Shown one piece after another: positions 40,404-52,045 of a stretch of 64,000 nucleotides of DNA. The notes under the pieces are model-generated. The model saw only the letters and a program-made list of their open reading frames with translations, made no database searches and was not told the DNA's origin. The DNA comes from Yponomeuta sedellus. Taxonomy: Eukaryota > Arthropoda > Insecta > Lepidoptera > Yponomeutidae. How positions within the stretch are numbered: the first letter of the stretch is position 1; each line of letters opens with the position of its first letter. A program made the translations under genes and the position numbers. The stretch spans positions 19,127,889 through 19,191,888 of the forward strand of contig OW203732.1 of assembly GCA_934045075.1 (NCBI GenBank). The letters run 5' to 3'.

Positions 40404-40964
40404 TGACTCGTATCCAGGGGAATAACCATCGCAAATTAAATAGGCATCTCTCGCGAAAAAGGTCGGACCGCGCGAGGCGCCGAGTTAAGTAGCACGGGCT
40501 ACAGTGCGATTCGATTGGTTATTAGACTACCGATAGTGTGAAAGAAACGACCATTACCGGACTAATATGACTCTATTGAACATCTATGCATTTTAGGGAC
40601 TCACGTCCCGGGTGTAAAAGCTTGAAAATTATTGTTATTGGATGATATTGATAACACAACTTGCAACTTTTGTGGCTCGCCACGAAATTAGATGTCGTGG
40701 CTCAGCAGTTTAAAAAATTGTAGATTACCTCTTACAGAACAGTTGTTACAACATACAAAACCAGAAGACAACTTACCTACAGAAACTAGCAGCTTAAACT
40801 GAGGCACGAGAATGACATTCTGAAACAAACAAAGAACGAGATATTTAGACAAAGCTTCATTTAAAAAGGACATATTAAGTTGGTAGACCTGACATTAATA
40901 ATATTTTTTTTTGCAAGTTGGTCATTCTTGGTACTCTACTGCCCTACAGCGACCTGGCTCAAAT
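40404..40964. other. No gene seen
   Basis: Nothing recognised apart from the piggyBac flank. Confidence 0.35.
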
Positions 40965-41055
40965 ACATAGATACATACATAAACTCACGTCTATATCCCA
41001 GAGGGGTAGGCAGAGACCAGGGACTGCCACTTGTCACGATCCTGACTTATTACCT
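40965..41055 (-). mobile_element. LINE 3'-end fragment with TATG tail
   Basis: ATAGATACATACATAAACTC then CCCAGAGGGGTAGGCAGAGA is the reverse strand of the 3' end found at 41680-41730. Confidence 0.7.
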
Positions 41056-41461
41056 TCGTACGCCGGTTCCGGGTACTTTAAATACTGGCTCAAATATTAA
41101 ATTAAAAAAATTGGTTTAGGTAAGTTTCGTTTTTATGTTAAAGTGATTTAAATTTCTTGTTCTATACACATTAAGCTTGTAATAAATATTTGTTCGAAGT
41201 AATTAATGGAGAATAAAACATGATACCGACAAGGTTGGAAGTAAGATGCTACAGAAATATGCAATTTGAGTAAGAAGATATTTCACAAACTGGCAAGTGT
41301 TTACACAAAGGTTGCGCGTGAAACCGATAGGTAAGTCTTTCTTTTCGCAATTTGAGTACCTTCGAAGAAATTTCGACAAAGTTTAATATGATATGGTACA
41401 GAATGGTTGCGTGTGGAACTCATATTATTTCTCTTTTCAAAGTCAGTGTGCATCCAAATAA
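41056..41461. other. No gene seen
   Basis: AT-rich, nothing recognised. Confidence 0.35.
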
Positions 41462-41719
41462 ATGTACGATTTCTATAAAAACACCCAGAAACAAATATAT
41501 GTTGCGAATGTGAGTGGAAGGGCTGGTAAGGAACGTCCCAGGCGGACATACATCGACCAAATAGGGGATGTATTAGCAAAGGGGAAGATAAAAAGTAAAC
41601 GGAACCGGCGTGCGTGCGTGGAACGACTTATGAACGTTGATGAAGCGAAGGTGATCTGTCAGCATCGGGGCGCGTGGCAGTTTCTGGTCTCTGCCTACCC
41701 CTCTGGGATACAGGCGTGA
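41462..41719 (+). pseudogene. LINE ORF C-terminal end
   Basis: The frame encodes GRAGKERPRRTYIDQIGDVL, then NRRACVERLMNVDEAKVICQ and AYPSGIQA, the end of an insect LINE polyprotein I recognise as common in Lepidoptera (family uncertain). It runs directly into a TATG simple repeat, so the insert is heavily 5'-truncated. Confidence 0.7.
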
Positions 41720-41936
41720 GTGTATGTATGTATGTATGTATGTATGTATGTATGTATGTATGTATGTATGTATGTATGTATGTATGTATGTATGTATGTA
41801 TGTATGTATGTATGTATGTATGTATGTATGTATGTATGTATGTATGTATGTATGTATGTATGTATGTATGTATGTATGTATATATGTGTGTGTGTGTGTG
41901 TGAGGGTGTGTGTGAGGGTGTATGTATGTATGTAAA
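41720..41936 (+). repeat. (TATG)n microsatellite, about 40 units, with TG-rich end
   Basis: An essentially pure TATG run from about 41724 to 41880, then a TG run and two GAGGGTG units, then short TATG again. It grows from the LINE tail. The open frames across it (CMYVCMYV on plus, YIHTYIHT on minus) are artefacts of the 4-bp period. Confidence 0.95.
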
Positions 41937-42006
41937 AACAACCATTTTATCAGTATGGGTGTTTTTCCATGTTTGTTATGTCCTTGTGTGGGACCAGGAC
42001 AACTAA

Positions 42007-42956
42007 CCGATGTTGTTGTGTGGATGTTATTATAAATAGACAGATAGAATTATATTATTTCTTAAATTAATTTCATCCTGACATCAGTATAAATTATTTT
42101 AAGAGTTACCAGTCGGATACTAACACGTATAACTATAAAAAAAATGATAAATCTAAATTTACAAGTCAAAAGTATGACCATCACAGAATTGAATAGAATT
42201 ACTAATATATTATTTGAATTACTTTGGACTGCTTAAGTATCAGTAAAATTACATGTTCAAGCCCTTGTTTTTTTATGCAGTGACTTCTGCAATACTGTTA
42301 TTTATTCTTCCTATTCAATCGCTAGGAAAGCAGATTACAGTTAATTCAGTACCAGCCTCAAACCGACAATAGCCGTTGTAGGGTTGCCAGATAGAAGTAG
42401 AAAAATAATTCTATTAGATTTTTGAAAAACTTTTTTTTCTTTTTTTATACTCTATTACTGTGGACATATTTATTATGGAACATAATAATTAATTTATTTA
42501 TTTATTGTTACATCTATTGCACTTAAATTTTAAAATGTAATCGTTCAACGCGGCGGACTTAATGCTATACCTTCACACTCTACTATGTGACTTCAAGACC
42601 GTTTGCAAAAAAAGAAAAATATAATGGAATGTACTTTCAGTGACTTCAATTATTATAATAATTAGAATAACAATGGAGATCTTGCACTGAATTTTTTTTT
42701 TAATATAATAGAAAATGTTATGTTAAGAGACAAATAAGTGGTTTTTTTTTTGTCATGAATTAGTTGTAAAGAAAGAAAAGTTGATAATATAACCCATACA
42801 AAAGTCAATTATTTTTATTGTGGTTTCCTTTATTTATAAATAGCCTTTAAATGGGTCCCAAAATAATGTGATAATACATAGAGAGAACACTTAATTATAT
42901 ATTGTACATAAAAATGCAAAATGACACAGATATTTCTTAACCTAAGAATGCAGAAG
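42007..42956. other. No gene seen
   Basis: Very AT-rich with homopolymers; nothing recognised. Confidence 0.35.
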
Positions 42957-43235
42957 CGGTGGTAGCTCAGTGGGTAGAACCATGGACTCGCAAGCGAGAG
43001 CCCCAGGTTCGATCCCCAGTGCGGGCATGTACAAATGACTTTGTTTAATTTCAAAGTTACGTACATTTGCGAATTTGTAGTCGAAATACTAAACGCTAAC
43101 GGTGAAGGAAAACATCGTGAGGAAACCCGCGGCTTGGTTGGCTCCGCACGTATTGACTAGTCTTTCCTGTGGGCTAGGCCGACTAAGCTGTCAGTATGGT
43201 ATAGGTGCTGGGCAAGCCTACACCATCTATAAAAA
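42957..43235 (+). mobile_element. tRNA-headed lepidopteran-type SINE
   Basis: Head GGTGGTAGCTCAGTGGGTAG with B-box CAGGTTCGATCCCCAG, linker GCGGGCATGTACAAATGACT, body GTGAAGGAAAACATCGTGAG. The A and B boxes look good enough for Pol III transcription. Confidence 0.75.
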
Positions 43236-43330
43236 CCATGTCCCAGGCACTACAGCGCCGGAGTTGTCCCTTCCCCCATCTAGTGTGGTGTGAGTGAAGA
43301 TGCCACTGGACGCTTTATAAATCATCTCAC
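43236..43330 (+). repeat. Single unit of the 87-bp minisatellite
   Basis: CCAGGCACTACAGCGCCGGA, CCCATCTAGTGTG and GAAGATGCCACTGGACG match the array at 7764-8190. Confidence 0.7.
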
Positions 43331-43354
43331 TAAGTAGATGCAAAAAGCCAATAT

Positions 43355-43440
43355 TATTATTTAAGAATACAGACGGCGGCTTTATCACTAAAAGTGACCT
43401 CTTCCAGACAACCTTTGGATGGACTGGACTGGATATTGGA
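43355..43440 (-). mobile_element. LINE 3'-end fragment
   Basis: AAGTGACCTCTTCCAGACAAC and AATACAGACGGCGGC are the reverse strand of the tail family at 412-526. Confidence 0.55.
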
Positions 43441-43702
43441 GAAGGAAGTAGATGTACAAATATACGAGATTATTACAAAGCCATAAATAAAATAAAGGTA
43501 TAAATAATAATACTCAGTATTAGCCGACAACCCTGAATCACGTATTTGCCACCAACAATCAGCTAATGGCGGATGATCGCTGCCTGTTTGCTCTGCCATT
43601 GACTGGCCCGCGTCCCTGAGCATCAAACCATAAACTGCGGCTAAGCTTCCGAGGAATCAAATTAATGTATTTTATCCTAAATAATACAGAAACCAAATAA
43701 TA

Positions 43703-43865
43703 CAGTAGTGTAGGACGCCCTCCGACCAGGTGGGATGACGATCTGCGAAAAACTGCCGGCAGATGTTGGATGCGGCAAGCTGAAGACAGGGCGCTATGGC
43801 GCTCATTAGTGGAGGGCTATGTCCAGCAGTGGACTACATAATATAGCCTGAAGAAGAAGAATACA
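43703..43865 (+). pseudogene. RTE-type LINE C-terminal fragment
   Basis: Encodes GRPPTRWDDDLRKTAGRCWM then RQAEDRALWRSLVEGYVQQW, the end of an RTE-type protein, followed by the short GAA tail. Preceded by unrelated sequence, so strongly 5'-truncated. Confidence 0.75.
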
Positions 43866-43952
43866 GAAACTGTCGCTTAATAAATGTAACACTGGGTGTC
43901 AAAATCTACATCGTCGTTTAGAAGAAAAAATGCTAGAAACTTACGGCCTTCG

Positions 43953-44250
43953 ATATCAACCCTTGTATGTCCCCAGTGCTCAGGTCTCTTCCTGCATTGC
44001 AAGAAGGTTAGGCCATACTCCACCACGGGTGCCTAGTCCGGGCTGGTGGAGTGTTTTAATTGTAAGACAGTGGCGGGTCTTACGGTCAGAAGTCATCAAG
44101 CCGCCCATAAGGCCTCTGACATGGCTTAACGACTGCCATTACATGACTGCCGGCACCAGCGTGCCTTGTGAAGCACGGAAGCGCTCGGAAAAATGCCACT
44201 AGCGGTAGTTACGGGACGGTCACCCATCCTGCACCTAACCGTGCCTTACG
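43953..44250 (-). mobile_element. 5S-rRNA-like SINE, 5'-truncated
   Basis: Keeps the family 3' end (ATATCAACCCTTGTATGTCC on plus) and breaks off inside the 5S-like head near 44247, as expected for 5' truncation. Confidence 0.7.
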
Positions 44251-44553
44251 GCCTTATTAAAATAAAAACAAAAATACTCTTAAAACACTCCAAAAACGCT
44301 TACTAAAGTAGTCTGTGGTGGAGACTTTATAAGAACGTAACAACAGATAAAATAAAACGCATGTAGGAGTGTGGAATCATGTTTTATAAGGCCGTATTTC
44401 GATACCTACTTAACGGAGTTTTCCATATTGTTCTAAAACTTCGAAATCATGTATTGAACTGACTATAATTCCAGACATCATTGTCATCTAAATAATCTTT
44501 AATATTATACCAGCCCTTTTGGCACAAAGTGTGCTTTACATTTTTTTAAACGT

Positions 44554-44938
44554 ATTTCTGGCAAAGAAGCGCTCGTGGCCTAGGCGAACCGAGTGATTGG
44601 AATCAATCACTTGGTTAAGCAACAACAGGCGCGGCCAGGTACGGGATGGGTGAGCGTCCCGTGAACCGCTAGTGGCATTTTTCCGAGCGATTCCGTGCTT
44701 CGCAAGGCACGTTAAGCCGTTGGCGCCGGCTGTCATATAATGGCAGTCGTTAAGCCATGTCAGAGGTCTTATGGGCGGCTTGATAACTTCTGACAGTAAG
44801 GCCCGCCACTGTCTTACAATCCTCCACCAACCCGGACTTGGACCCGTGGTGGAGTATGGCCTAACCTTCCTGCGATGCAGGAAGACACCCGTGCCCCAGC
44901 AGTGGGGACATAGAAGGGTTGATAACGATTTCTGGCAA
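44554..44938 (+). mobile_element. 5S-rRNA-like SINE with 11-bp target duplication
   Basis: Element 44565-44927, flanked by exact ATTTCTGGCAA (44554-44564, 44928-44938). It has the same head order as at 12582-12949 (TTAAGCA, GGCGCGGCCAG, GATGGGTGA). It faces the truncated copy at 43953-44250 in opposite orientation. Confidence 0.8.
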
Positions 44939-45207
44939 GCTTATTATAACTTCAGGGGTCCTATTGTAGAAACGTATACGATGCCCGGTAAAAGATATAT
45001 TAATGTTAATAATGAAAAGGGTTAATATCATCAATCGGCTCCACAGGGCCACGAGCGCTTCCGGTAGAATCCACCAAATATCATCTATGAATGTCCATTC
45101 TAAAGCATCCACTCCACTACTCGCGGAGTTCATTAAAATTAGCAGAGGCCCAGTTTTCAATACATATGATTGCTCTTTGTTGAAGACTCCTTGGAATGAT
45201 TATGTAT

Positions 45208-45350
45208 GGGATCAACCCTTTATACGTCCCCACTGCACTGCTGGGGCACGGGTCTCTTTGCAATGATTACCTACGTATTATGTATGGTATCAACACTTGG
45301 TACGTCCCCACTGCACTGCTGGGGCACGGTTCTCTTTGCAATGAATACGT
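45208..45350 (-). mobile_element. Tandem 3'-end scraps of the 5S-like SINE
   Basis: Two copies, about 88 bp apart, of ATCAAC(C/A)CTT...CGTCCCCACTGCACTGCTGG...TCTCTTTGCAATGA. Both hold only the SINE 3' end and carry an extra CACTG. Confidence 0.6.
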
Positions 45351-45792
45351 ATATTTCTCTTTTAATGTCTTTTCTCTTTCATGTCACTCATTCTCTAATA
45401 TTGTTGTTGTCGCCATATCATTGCCCATTTTGTTCTCTTATTTTACTATTCTACTTTATTTTATTTTGATTCCATTTTCCATTAGTTTTCTTTAATTACA
45501 CAGTCCATTTTTAACTCTCTCGAAGACGTTTGCTTCTATTTATCGATTAGGATAGAATAGAAAATATTTATTTGTGTTCAAGCGAAATGAGGCACAACAA
45601 TCACTTATACTAGAGGCATTAATGACAATAAAGAGACGTTTATTGCAACCAAACAATATAAAGGTATTATATTAATTTCGTGTATTGAAACGTATACGGT
45701 TTTAGTTTCGAATGGTCTATTCGGGAAATAGAGTAGTCACAAGTTTTACTATAGAGTATTTGTTAAGGTCGATGTACGTTCGCTGAACGTTG

Positions 45793-46158
45793 TTAACAGT
45801 TACCACATCGTTTCATTTGGTGATCGTGAAACCGCATTACACTTCGAGACAAGCCCATATTAATAAATTCCCAATGACTCTCGTTATCCAAGATCTCGAC
45901 TCGCGCGCCGCGTTCAACGTTAAGAACCTCCACTTGAGTGCACATTAACATAATACCGAGATTACAACAAGCACGAGGCGATTGCGAAGAAGTGTCGGGG
46001 ATAACGTGAAGTGCATCGTTTGAACACTTCGCTTGCGGAGTCAATACGAAGGTGTGCGGAAGCCCATTCTGTCGCCACCGAAGGGCCCGGTTCTCTTCCC
46101 TGAGGAGTATAGGCCATACTCCACCACGGAAGCCAAGTCCGAATTGGTGGAGCAACAA
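45793..46158 (-). other. 121-codon open frame, unrecognised
   Basis: The first part (FRGGVWPILL) is 5S-like SINE sequence read in frame, so the full frame is not a native gene. The remaining ~90 codons (PQAKCSNDALHVIPDTSSQS, RVEILDNESHWEFINMG) are of mixed composition and free of stops, but I recognise no family and see no splice or expression signal. I leave it as a candidate exon or chance frame. Confidence 0.2.
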
Positions 46159-48483
46159 TACTTACTCTATGTTAATTTGTTTCTATAAATAATCAAATTC
46201 ACGATACGGATACGACAGATAGCTCCGCAAAGCTGGAGGTCTGGTCACAGAATAAAATAAAAGCTTATTTCGTTTGCAATGGAGACTTCGTGTATGAGAC
46301 GACACATTGGAGCATACTATGTTACTAAGTAAAAGTTAATCATATGTCAGCAGTGCCAGTGAGATGAGAATGAAAGAAGTAATGAAATGTTGGGGTCTGC
46401 TGGGTGTAAACGGGGTATCGAAGTGGACATTAACATAGAGGCGGGAAGCGGCGCTGGCGCCGACTCGCCGCGCGTGGGCCGCGGCGCGGCAAAAACGTCA
46501 AACGACGAGCGGCAGCCAGGTGCGGAGCTAGGGAAAGGCTAGTGGCAACGAGGCACGGAGAGGTTTTTCTTTCAATGTTAGAAGAAGGCATGGAGGCTCG
46601 AACTTAGCAGAATTTTGTGAAGCCGATGAGTAGGTAACAGTATGTTACTGCCAACGCGAGTTCATAGCGATTAGAAAATCCCTTAGCTGGCAGATCAGGC
46701 CATGATGAAAATATTCTAATCCTAAAGCCAAAGACAAGTATATATATCCTTCTACGGGTTTAGTTTGTATTAGGATATTAAAATTAATCCTTGGTCCTTT
46801 TCTGACACCCAATAAATACACAGAAAATCTACAAATACTAGGCGACCTTAATAAATGAGCTAAGAAAAGACGAGTTTATCAAATCAATAATGAAGACTAC
46901 TATCGAAGAACTTCAGGGGGGTCTAATCTACTATGGACCCCCGAGGGCCTCCGTACGTGCCTGGCGGCATTCCTCTACTTGGACGAAACCGGTCCGCTCA
47001 ATAGAACGCCGAAGTAAACAACTACCAACCCTATAGGGCATTGGTAGAGATGATATTACTGCGAGGGAACGACCTCTCGCCGTATTACAAGGCAATATGG
47101 GACAAAAACCCTCGTGAGGGTAGAATATGAAGTGTGGTGCGCTGCGACGAATGATGAATTTCAATGTGGTGGTCAAGAAGCTATTTGACACGTACTGTCT
47201 AACTGAGGAGGTTGAGAGCAGGTGTTAGCTTCTTTACTACATGTCTTCAAGGCCAGACACTCAAATTTTCACAGTAGCTTTGACCTCAGGACGGTTTAAT
47301 TATCCATTTGTTTAGTTATGTCATCTGTATATACTTGTGGAAGGCAATAGAGTATTGAGTTCAGTTGGTGACTCTAAGCCTCGTGGAAATTATAAGCTTT
47401 TAAAATCAAAAACCAAAGTACAAGAGCACACATAAATGCATACGTTATTAATAACCGTACGAAAATGTTTGCATCAGAAAACCTGTGAAAGGAACGCAGA
47501 TGGTAGTCAGCGAGGAATACCTCTTCTCGGGCTCAGAACCTTGCGCACAACCGTCTCTGTTTAACTCAGTACGAGCAACAGGGATGGACGGTTGCCTGGT
47601 TCAAGAACTCCCAGATAGTATAGCAGAATCGAGGTAGGGACACCAGTACACCAGCGACCCGGTGATTCCGGGAATTGAGGCGGCGAGTCGTAAACTCTTG
47701 CGCACAATGCCGACGCATTCTCCGACACGACCCGAGGGTCTAGCGGAGCGGTGGAGACGCTCGTTATCTCTCGGCCGATTGGGATTTTGATAATTCGGAG
47801 ACTACGGTTTTAGGTTACGCTTACGCCGACAAACCCTGCAAGCATAATAGCTTAGTGTTTTATGTCTCACTCTCTCTCAGCAAAAACGAGTGATCACTGA
47901 ACCCAATTTATGTAGATAAGTCTGTACATATTTATATAAACTGTGCATTGGTCCTATACTGAAGTGAGTGTTAGACTCAATAATATTATTAACTTCACCA
48001 ATGTCTAGATAGTGAACTGCACTAAACACATGACGCAGAATGCAGTTTTTTACACATCAATGACAAAAGGCCACCACATCCTTATAGGTAGAGTTGGAAT
48101 CATTGAGTAGGGATTGTTAAACGAGTATTCGCACATTTTTATTATTCGAATAGTGCTAAACCCAATTATTGAATTGAATCGAATATTTATTTATGTTATT
48201 TTATGGAGAAGTCTTTTTATTTCCTGATAAGATCATAAAGTTGTACCTTTCGGAATTTGTCATCAAATATACTAGTAGAACTTTATTTAGTTAAAATAAA
48301 CAATGATAATAAAAATAATTTGACTTTTTAAGTCTCGAACACCGTTGTGGCTAGAAGTGCTTGTTTACTAAGAAAATCTGCTGACTCCGATAAATCTGAG
48401 ACTTTTGTCAAACCGGTGCAAAAATCCTAGTCAAATATTTGATTTGAATTGACAATAAAGTAATTAATTGAAAGTGTGTTGAA
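46159..48483. other. No gene seen; GC-rich patch at 46436-46560
   Basis: 46436-46530 is a CG-rich patch (GCGGCGCTGGCGCCGACTCG). No supported coding sequence. The minus frame at 46931-47191 has no recognisable motif. Confidence 0.35.
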
Positions 48484-48857
48484 AGCGCTGCTGGCCTAGT
48501 GTAACCGTGTGATTGGAATGAATCACTTCAGTTAAACAAAAACAGGCGCGGTCAGGTACTTGATGGGTGACTATCCCATGACTACCGCTAGTGGTATTTT
48601 TTCCGAGCGCTTCCGTGCTTCGCAAGGCACTGTCATGTAATGGCAATCGTTAAGCCATGTCAGAGGCCTTATGTCTTTGCAGTTTGTTGACTTCTAACAG
48701 CTTAACAAGCCGCACATAAGGCCTAAGGACCGCCACGCCACTGTTTTACAATCCTCCACAATCTCGGACTTGGCCCCCGCGGTGGAGTGTGGCCTAACCT
48801 ACCTGCGATGCAGGATGAGACCCGTGCCCCAGCAGTTGGGACATACAAAGAGCTGAT
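48484..48857 (+). mobile_element. 5S-rRNA-like SINE, rearranged copy
   Basis: The 5S-like head is on plus (AACAGGCGCGGTCAGGTACT, GATGGGTGACTA). A deletion removes the segment around GTTAAGCCGTTGG, and CATAAGGCCT occurs twice around an extra segment. Short flanks GTGTGTTGA and TTGTGTTGG may be a worn target duplication. Confidence 0.7.
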
Positions 48858-49149
48858 ATCATTGTGTTGGGAGCACGTTTTCATTTTTTTCATACCGCTG
48901 CTGGCGGCAGCGTTGAAAGTAGTTCGGAAGCGCAAACTCACTGTAACGTGCAGTAAGTCGCAGTTTCTGTGCCACTTTGAATAAAACATTTTGGATTGAA
49001 CTGCAATTACTCAATATTCGAAAAATTTTAATACAAAAGTCCAAAATGTTCGAATAATAAAACATGCGAACATTATAACAAAACGAATAATCTAAGTCCA
49101 AGTTCTAGTTGTTAGTGCTTACGATAAGGAATATGATAAGGTAAAAACC

Positions 49150-49260
49150 ATATTCAATTCAATTTATTTCAACGTAAAGAATTTACATTTTGTTTCCTGA
49201 ATGTCAAAGTACAATGTAATATCAAGGAGAATTAAATTCTCCTTGGTAATATAAAACTAG
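49150..49260 (+). repeat. AAAGAATTTACATT repeat copy
   Basis: TTTCAACGTAAAGAATTTAC and GAATGTCAAAGTACAATG match 63098-63210. A palindrome AAGGAGAATTAAATTCTCCTT lies at about 49224-49244. Confidence 0.5.
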
Positions 49261-50069
49261 TTAGCAAGCAGGTAATACTTTTTTTATCAGTAATATACTG
49301 TATGTAGTACATCATAATCTTATTATGTTTGTGGCAGAACTAGAAACGTGATGAATACCTTTGAATTCCGCTCTGGAGCGTGAACTGGGCGAAGTTTAGT
49401 TCATCGCAGTTCCGAGTTGGCTCATAGCTGCCAGTTGTTTTTAAGGCTTCCGCTGCCAACTTAGGGAAACCTAACACACCTCTTTCATCTTTGGCGAGTT
49501 TCAGAAAAACTCGGAAATATAAAAGAATACTTTCAAACCGACTTTAGCCTTTTGAGTTGTTGGAAAATTTGCCTTTTTGGAAATTGCAGATCTAAAAAGT
49601 GGAGATCAAATGGGCACAGTGAATGTAACATTTTAATACTTCAAATCTAACCCAACTGTGTTTTAAATTTGTATTATTAGATATTAAGATTTGAGCATCA
49701 AATAAATAATTTACTTACTTCCTTACTTGTCTCGGAACCACTAAATTGTTCTTTAAAGCGAAATTACCGGTTTCTGGTCCTCTACAGATTTCTTTGTCAC
49801 CAATATATAACTAGGCGGCTAGTTATGTATTGGCGACAAAAAAAAAATTATACTTATCGAAAGATTGTTTGATCGGTTCAACCTACTTTGCGAACAGCGA
49901 CAGATAAACAAAAGGCTAACTACATGGTACACCACACCAGTACCATGTCACATAGGGATCAAGAGATGTGGTCCATTTACATCACTTTATTTGGAACCGT
50001 TCTAATAGTCTGGAATTGGTGGATCAAAGAGGAAATATCCTTCGGTCCCACACAACACAATATGCCTTT
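49261..50069. other. No gene seen
   Basis: Nothing recognised. Confidence 0.35.
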
Positions 50070-50207
50070 CCCCCTTATTCATAATAGTCCGCTTGCTTAA
50101 AACAGCTGCTAAACAGTGTTCTCTTTCATTCTGACTTAGGTCAATAGAAGAGGACAGAGTGAGAATAAGCATTGCTTAAAGTTAACAGACTATTATGAAT
50201 AAGGGGG
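50070..50207. mobile_element. 138-bp inverted-repeat element (MITE)
   Basis: Perfect 20-bp terminal inverted repeats (CCCCCTTATTCATAATAGTC) at 50070-50089 and 50188-50207. TTT flanks each side (50067-50069, 50208-50210), a possible 3-bp duplication. There is no coding sequence. Confidence 0.75.
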
Positions 50208-50870
50208 TTTATGTGTGGAAGTAAAAGTGAAACTCGTATGAGCCATCTTACCGTAAAAAAATGTGAAGTTATACTATTGTACTAGTTATACTATACTATT
50301 AAAAAATGTGAAGTTATACTAGTAATACTATTTTACAGCGGCTGTATGACAGACGACGTACAGCCACATCCGTTAGGACTAGAAGCGTCAAATTTTGGAG
50401 AGGTTCTATGTACCTATATGAAATCCAGATGAGAAGAAAAAACGAACTGTTGAAAATTCATCGTGTAAGTAGGTTGGCATAGATGATGATGATTAAATTT
50501 TGTATGAAACTTAGTATTTTTTTAAATCACAAATACGGTAAATTGTTTAAGGGCACTAATTATAAACAAAGCTAAGTAGAAAATACAATTTAAACAAATA
50601 ATAATAAAAGTAGCAGTTTCCAATATTTTTGTAAAAAAAATATCCGGGTTAAATAAGGGATGATACTCGTAGTTTGGGAAGCACGCCATATTCGAAGTTG
50701 GAAATTTAGACTAGTATTAAAAAGAACGACGAACATACGGTCTTGTGTAAACGGGACATAGTTATTCCCTTGCCAGAAGCTCGCAAGTGAAACTAGTGTG
50801 TCTATCCGACTCAGGCAGAGAAGTTGACGGGACATTCCGTATTAATTAACTAAATAAGTGTTTCCAAAGA
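50208..50870. other. No gene; tandem ACTATACTA-type stretch
   Basis: AAAAAATGTGAAGTTATACTA is present twice at 50255-50335. Otherwise nothing recognised. Confidence 0.35.
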
Positions 50871-51650
50871 TGGAGCCGGGCGGAGTTGGGTCGCAAGTCG
50901 GCAGAGTCGCGTGTGTCAATAAGATAGACTGGGACACGGTGGATTTAAGAATAAGGCTGGGGGCGCAGGGCGGGCGGGCGGCGGCGGGCGCCACCCCAGT
51001 GTGTGGTTTCCTTTTGATGTCATCTTCGCGCAAACTTTGCTACGGATCGGCTTTGAGATAGAGAGACGGTGAGTGACTAATTTGGCCCAGCATTTGATCT
51101 CAGAACTCCGATGGCGGCGGCGGCCCGTTCGCACCAGCCCGCGGGAGGCTTCTCGCAAAATTTCGCTTTGATCGCAAAGTTAAATTATATGGGAATTGGG
51201 CATTAAATGGATACACATGTGCGCGTCTTCGGCCGCGATCTCGGTCCGAACGCGTAATGTCGTCAAAACAAAACTCCCGGGAGCCGTTTGACGATTACGG
51301 GCGACTTACATAAATGATGAGCGAGTCACTTTGAAAGTTATACGTTTGTGAGCAGCGGCGCTCGTATTTAACTCCGCCTAATTTGCCGCGAGTACGCAGT
51401 ACCTTTGAGTGGTTCGTTTTTACTAGTTTGCGAAACAGATATTTGCGCCCGCCTTTCCCTTTGATACGGCACTTTGTGGAACATTTTACACGAGTTTCTT
51501 TTGAGGCCATTCAGACGGTAAGTAACGAAAGGATGTCTTTGATAAACACGTGCGAGGACTCTTCAGTATTTATTAGGGGTGCTCTCTTTGAAGGCGCTTC
51601 TTGTGAAATCTTATTTGGAACGTTACAATCTCACAGTCTGTTTAGGTAAA
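50871..51650. promoter_or_regulatory. GC-rich island with many CTTTG/CAAAG words (candidate cis-regulatory)
   Basis: The stretch is CG-rich (GGGCGGGCGGGCGGCGGCGG near 50965) and holds at least ten CTTTG/CAAAG words between 51030 and 51590 (for example near 51164, 51402, 51458, 51535). This is several times the chance rate. CTTTGA/T is the core of TCF/LEF (Pangolin) sites, so an enhancer is possible. It is not shown to be one. Confidence 0.3.
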
Positions 51651-51715
51651 GGCTGCCTTAATTAAAGTAGCATTAATTAAATATGCGAAAAAAATTGCTT
51701 TTTCAGTTTTCGTCA

Positions 51716-51757
51716 TGAAGGTTAATAATGTCGTAATCTGGACATTATTAACCTTCA
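51716..51757. repeat. Perfect 17-bp hairpin
   Basis: TGAAGGTTAATAATGTC and its inverse complement are separated by an 8-nt loop. Confidence 0.8.
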
Positions 51758-51877
51758 CTTCTTTGTTTTCTTTACGGGTGTAGAGTAATTTAATTTTATA
51801 ACAATAGTGGTTAAATTTAGCGGCAGCTGATCGACCTTTAGATTCTTGTTGTAAAATCACTTTCATTGAGGACCTCT

Positions 51878-52045
51878 ATGGCACAGCGATAGCGCATCTG
51901 CCTTCTATGCGAGAGATCTCGGGTTCGATCCCCGGCTGGGGACAATACCCCCAGGGGTATTTTATTAGGATGTTTACGTGTTTGTGATGTCGTTGTTTCT
52001 GGTTCCCACGACACAGGGTATCCTAGTGTGGGGCTAGAGTATAAA
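51878..52045 (+). mobile_element. tRNA-headed SINE
   Basis: Head CACAGCGATAGCGCATCTGC with B-box GGTTCGATCCCC. The body phrase TTTGTGATGTCGTTGTTTCT and CGACACAGGGTATCCTAGTG recurs at 53937-54125. Confidence 0.75.

Noticed and set aside
41573..42006. Long frames rich in YIHT or CMYV repeats
   Set aside because: These are automatic products of a TATG microsatellite, whose 4-bp period keeps frames open.
51878..51950. Functional tRNA gene (also 42957, 53937, 54133)
   Set aside because: The acceptor ends do not pair, and each is fused to a SINE body present in other copies.
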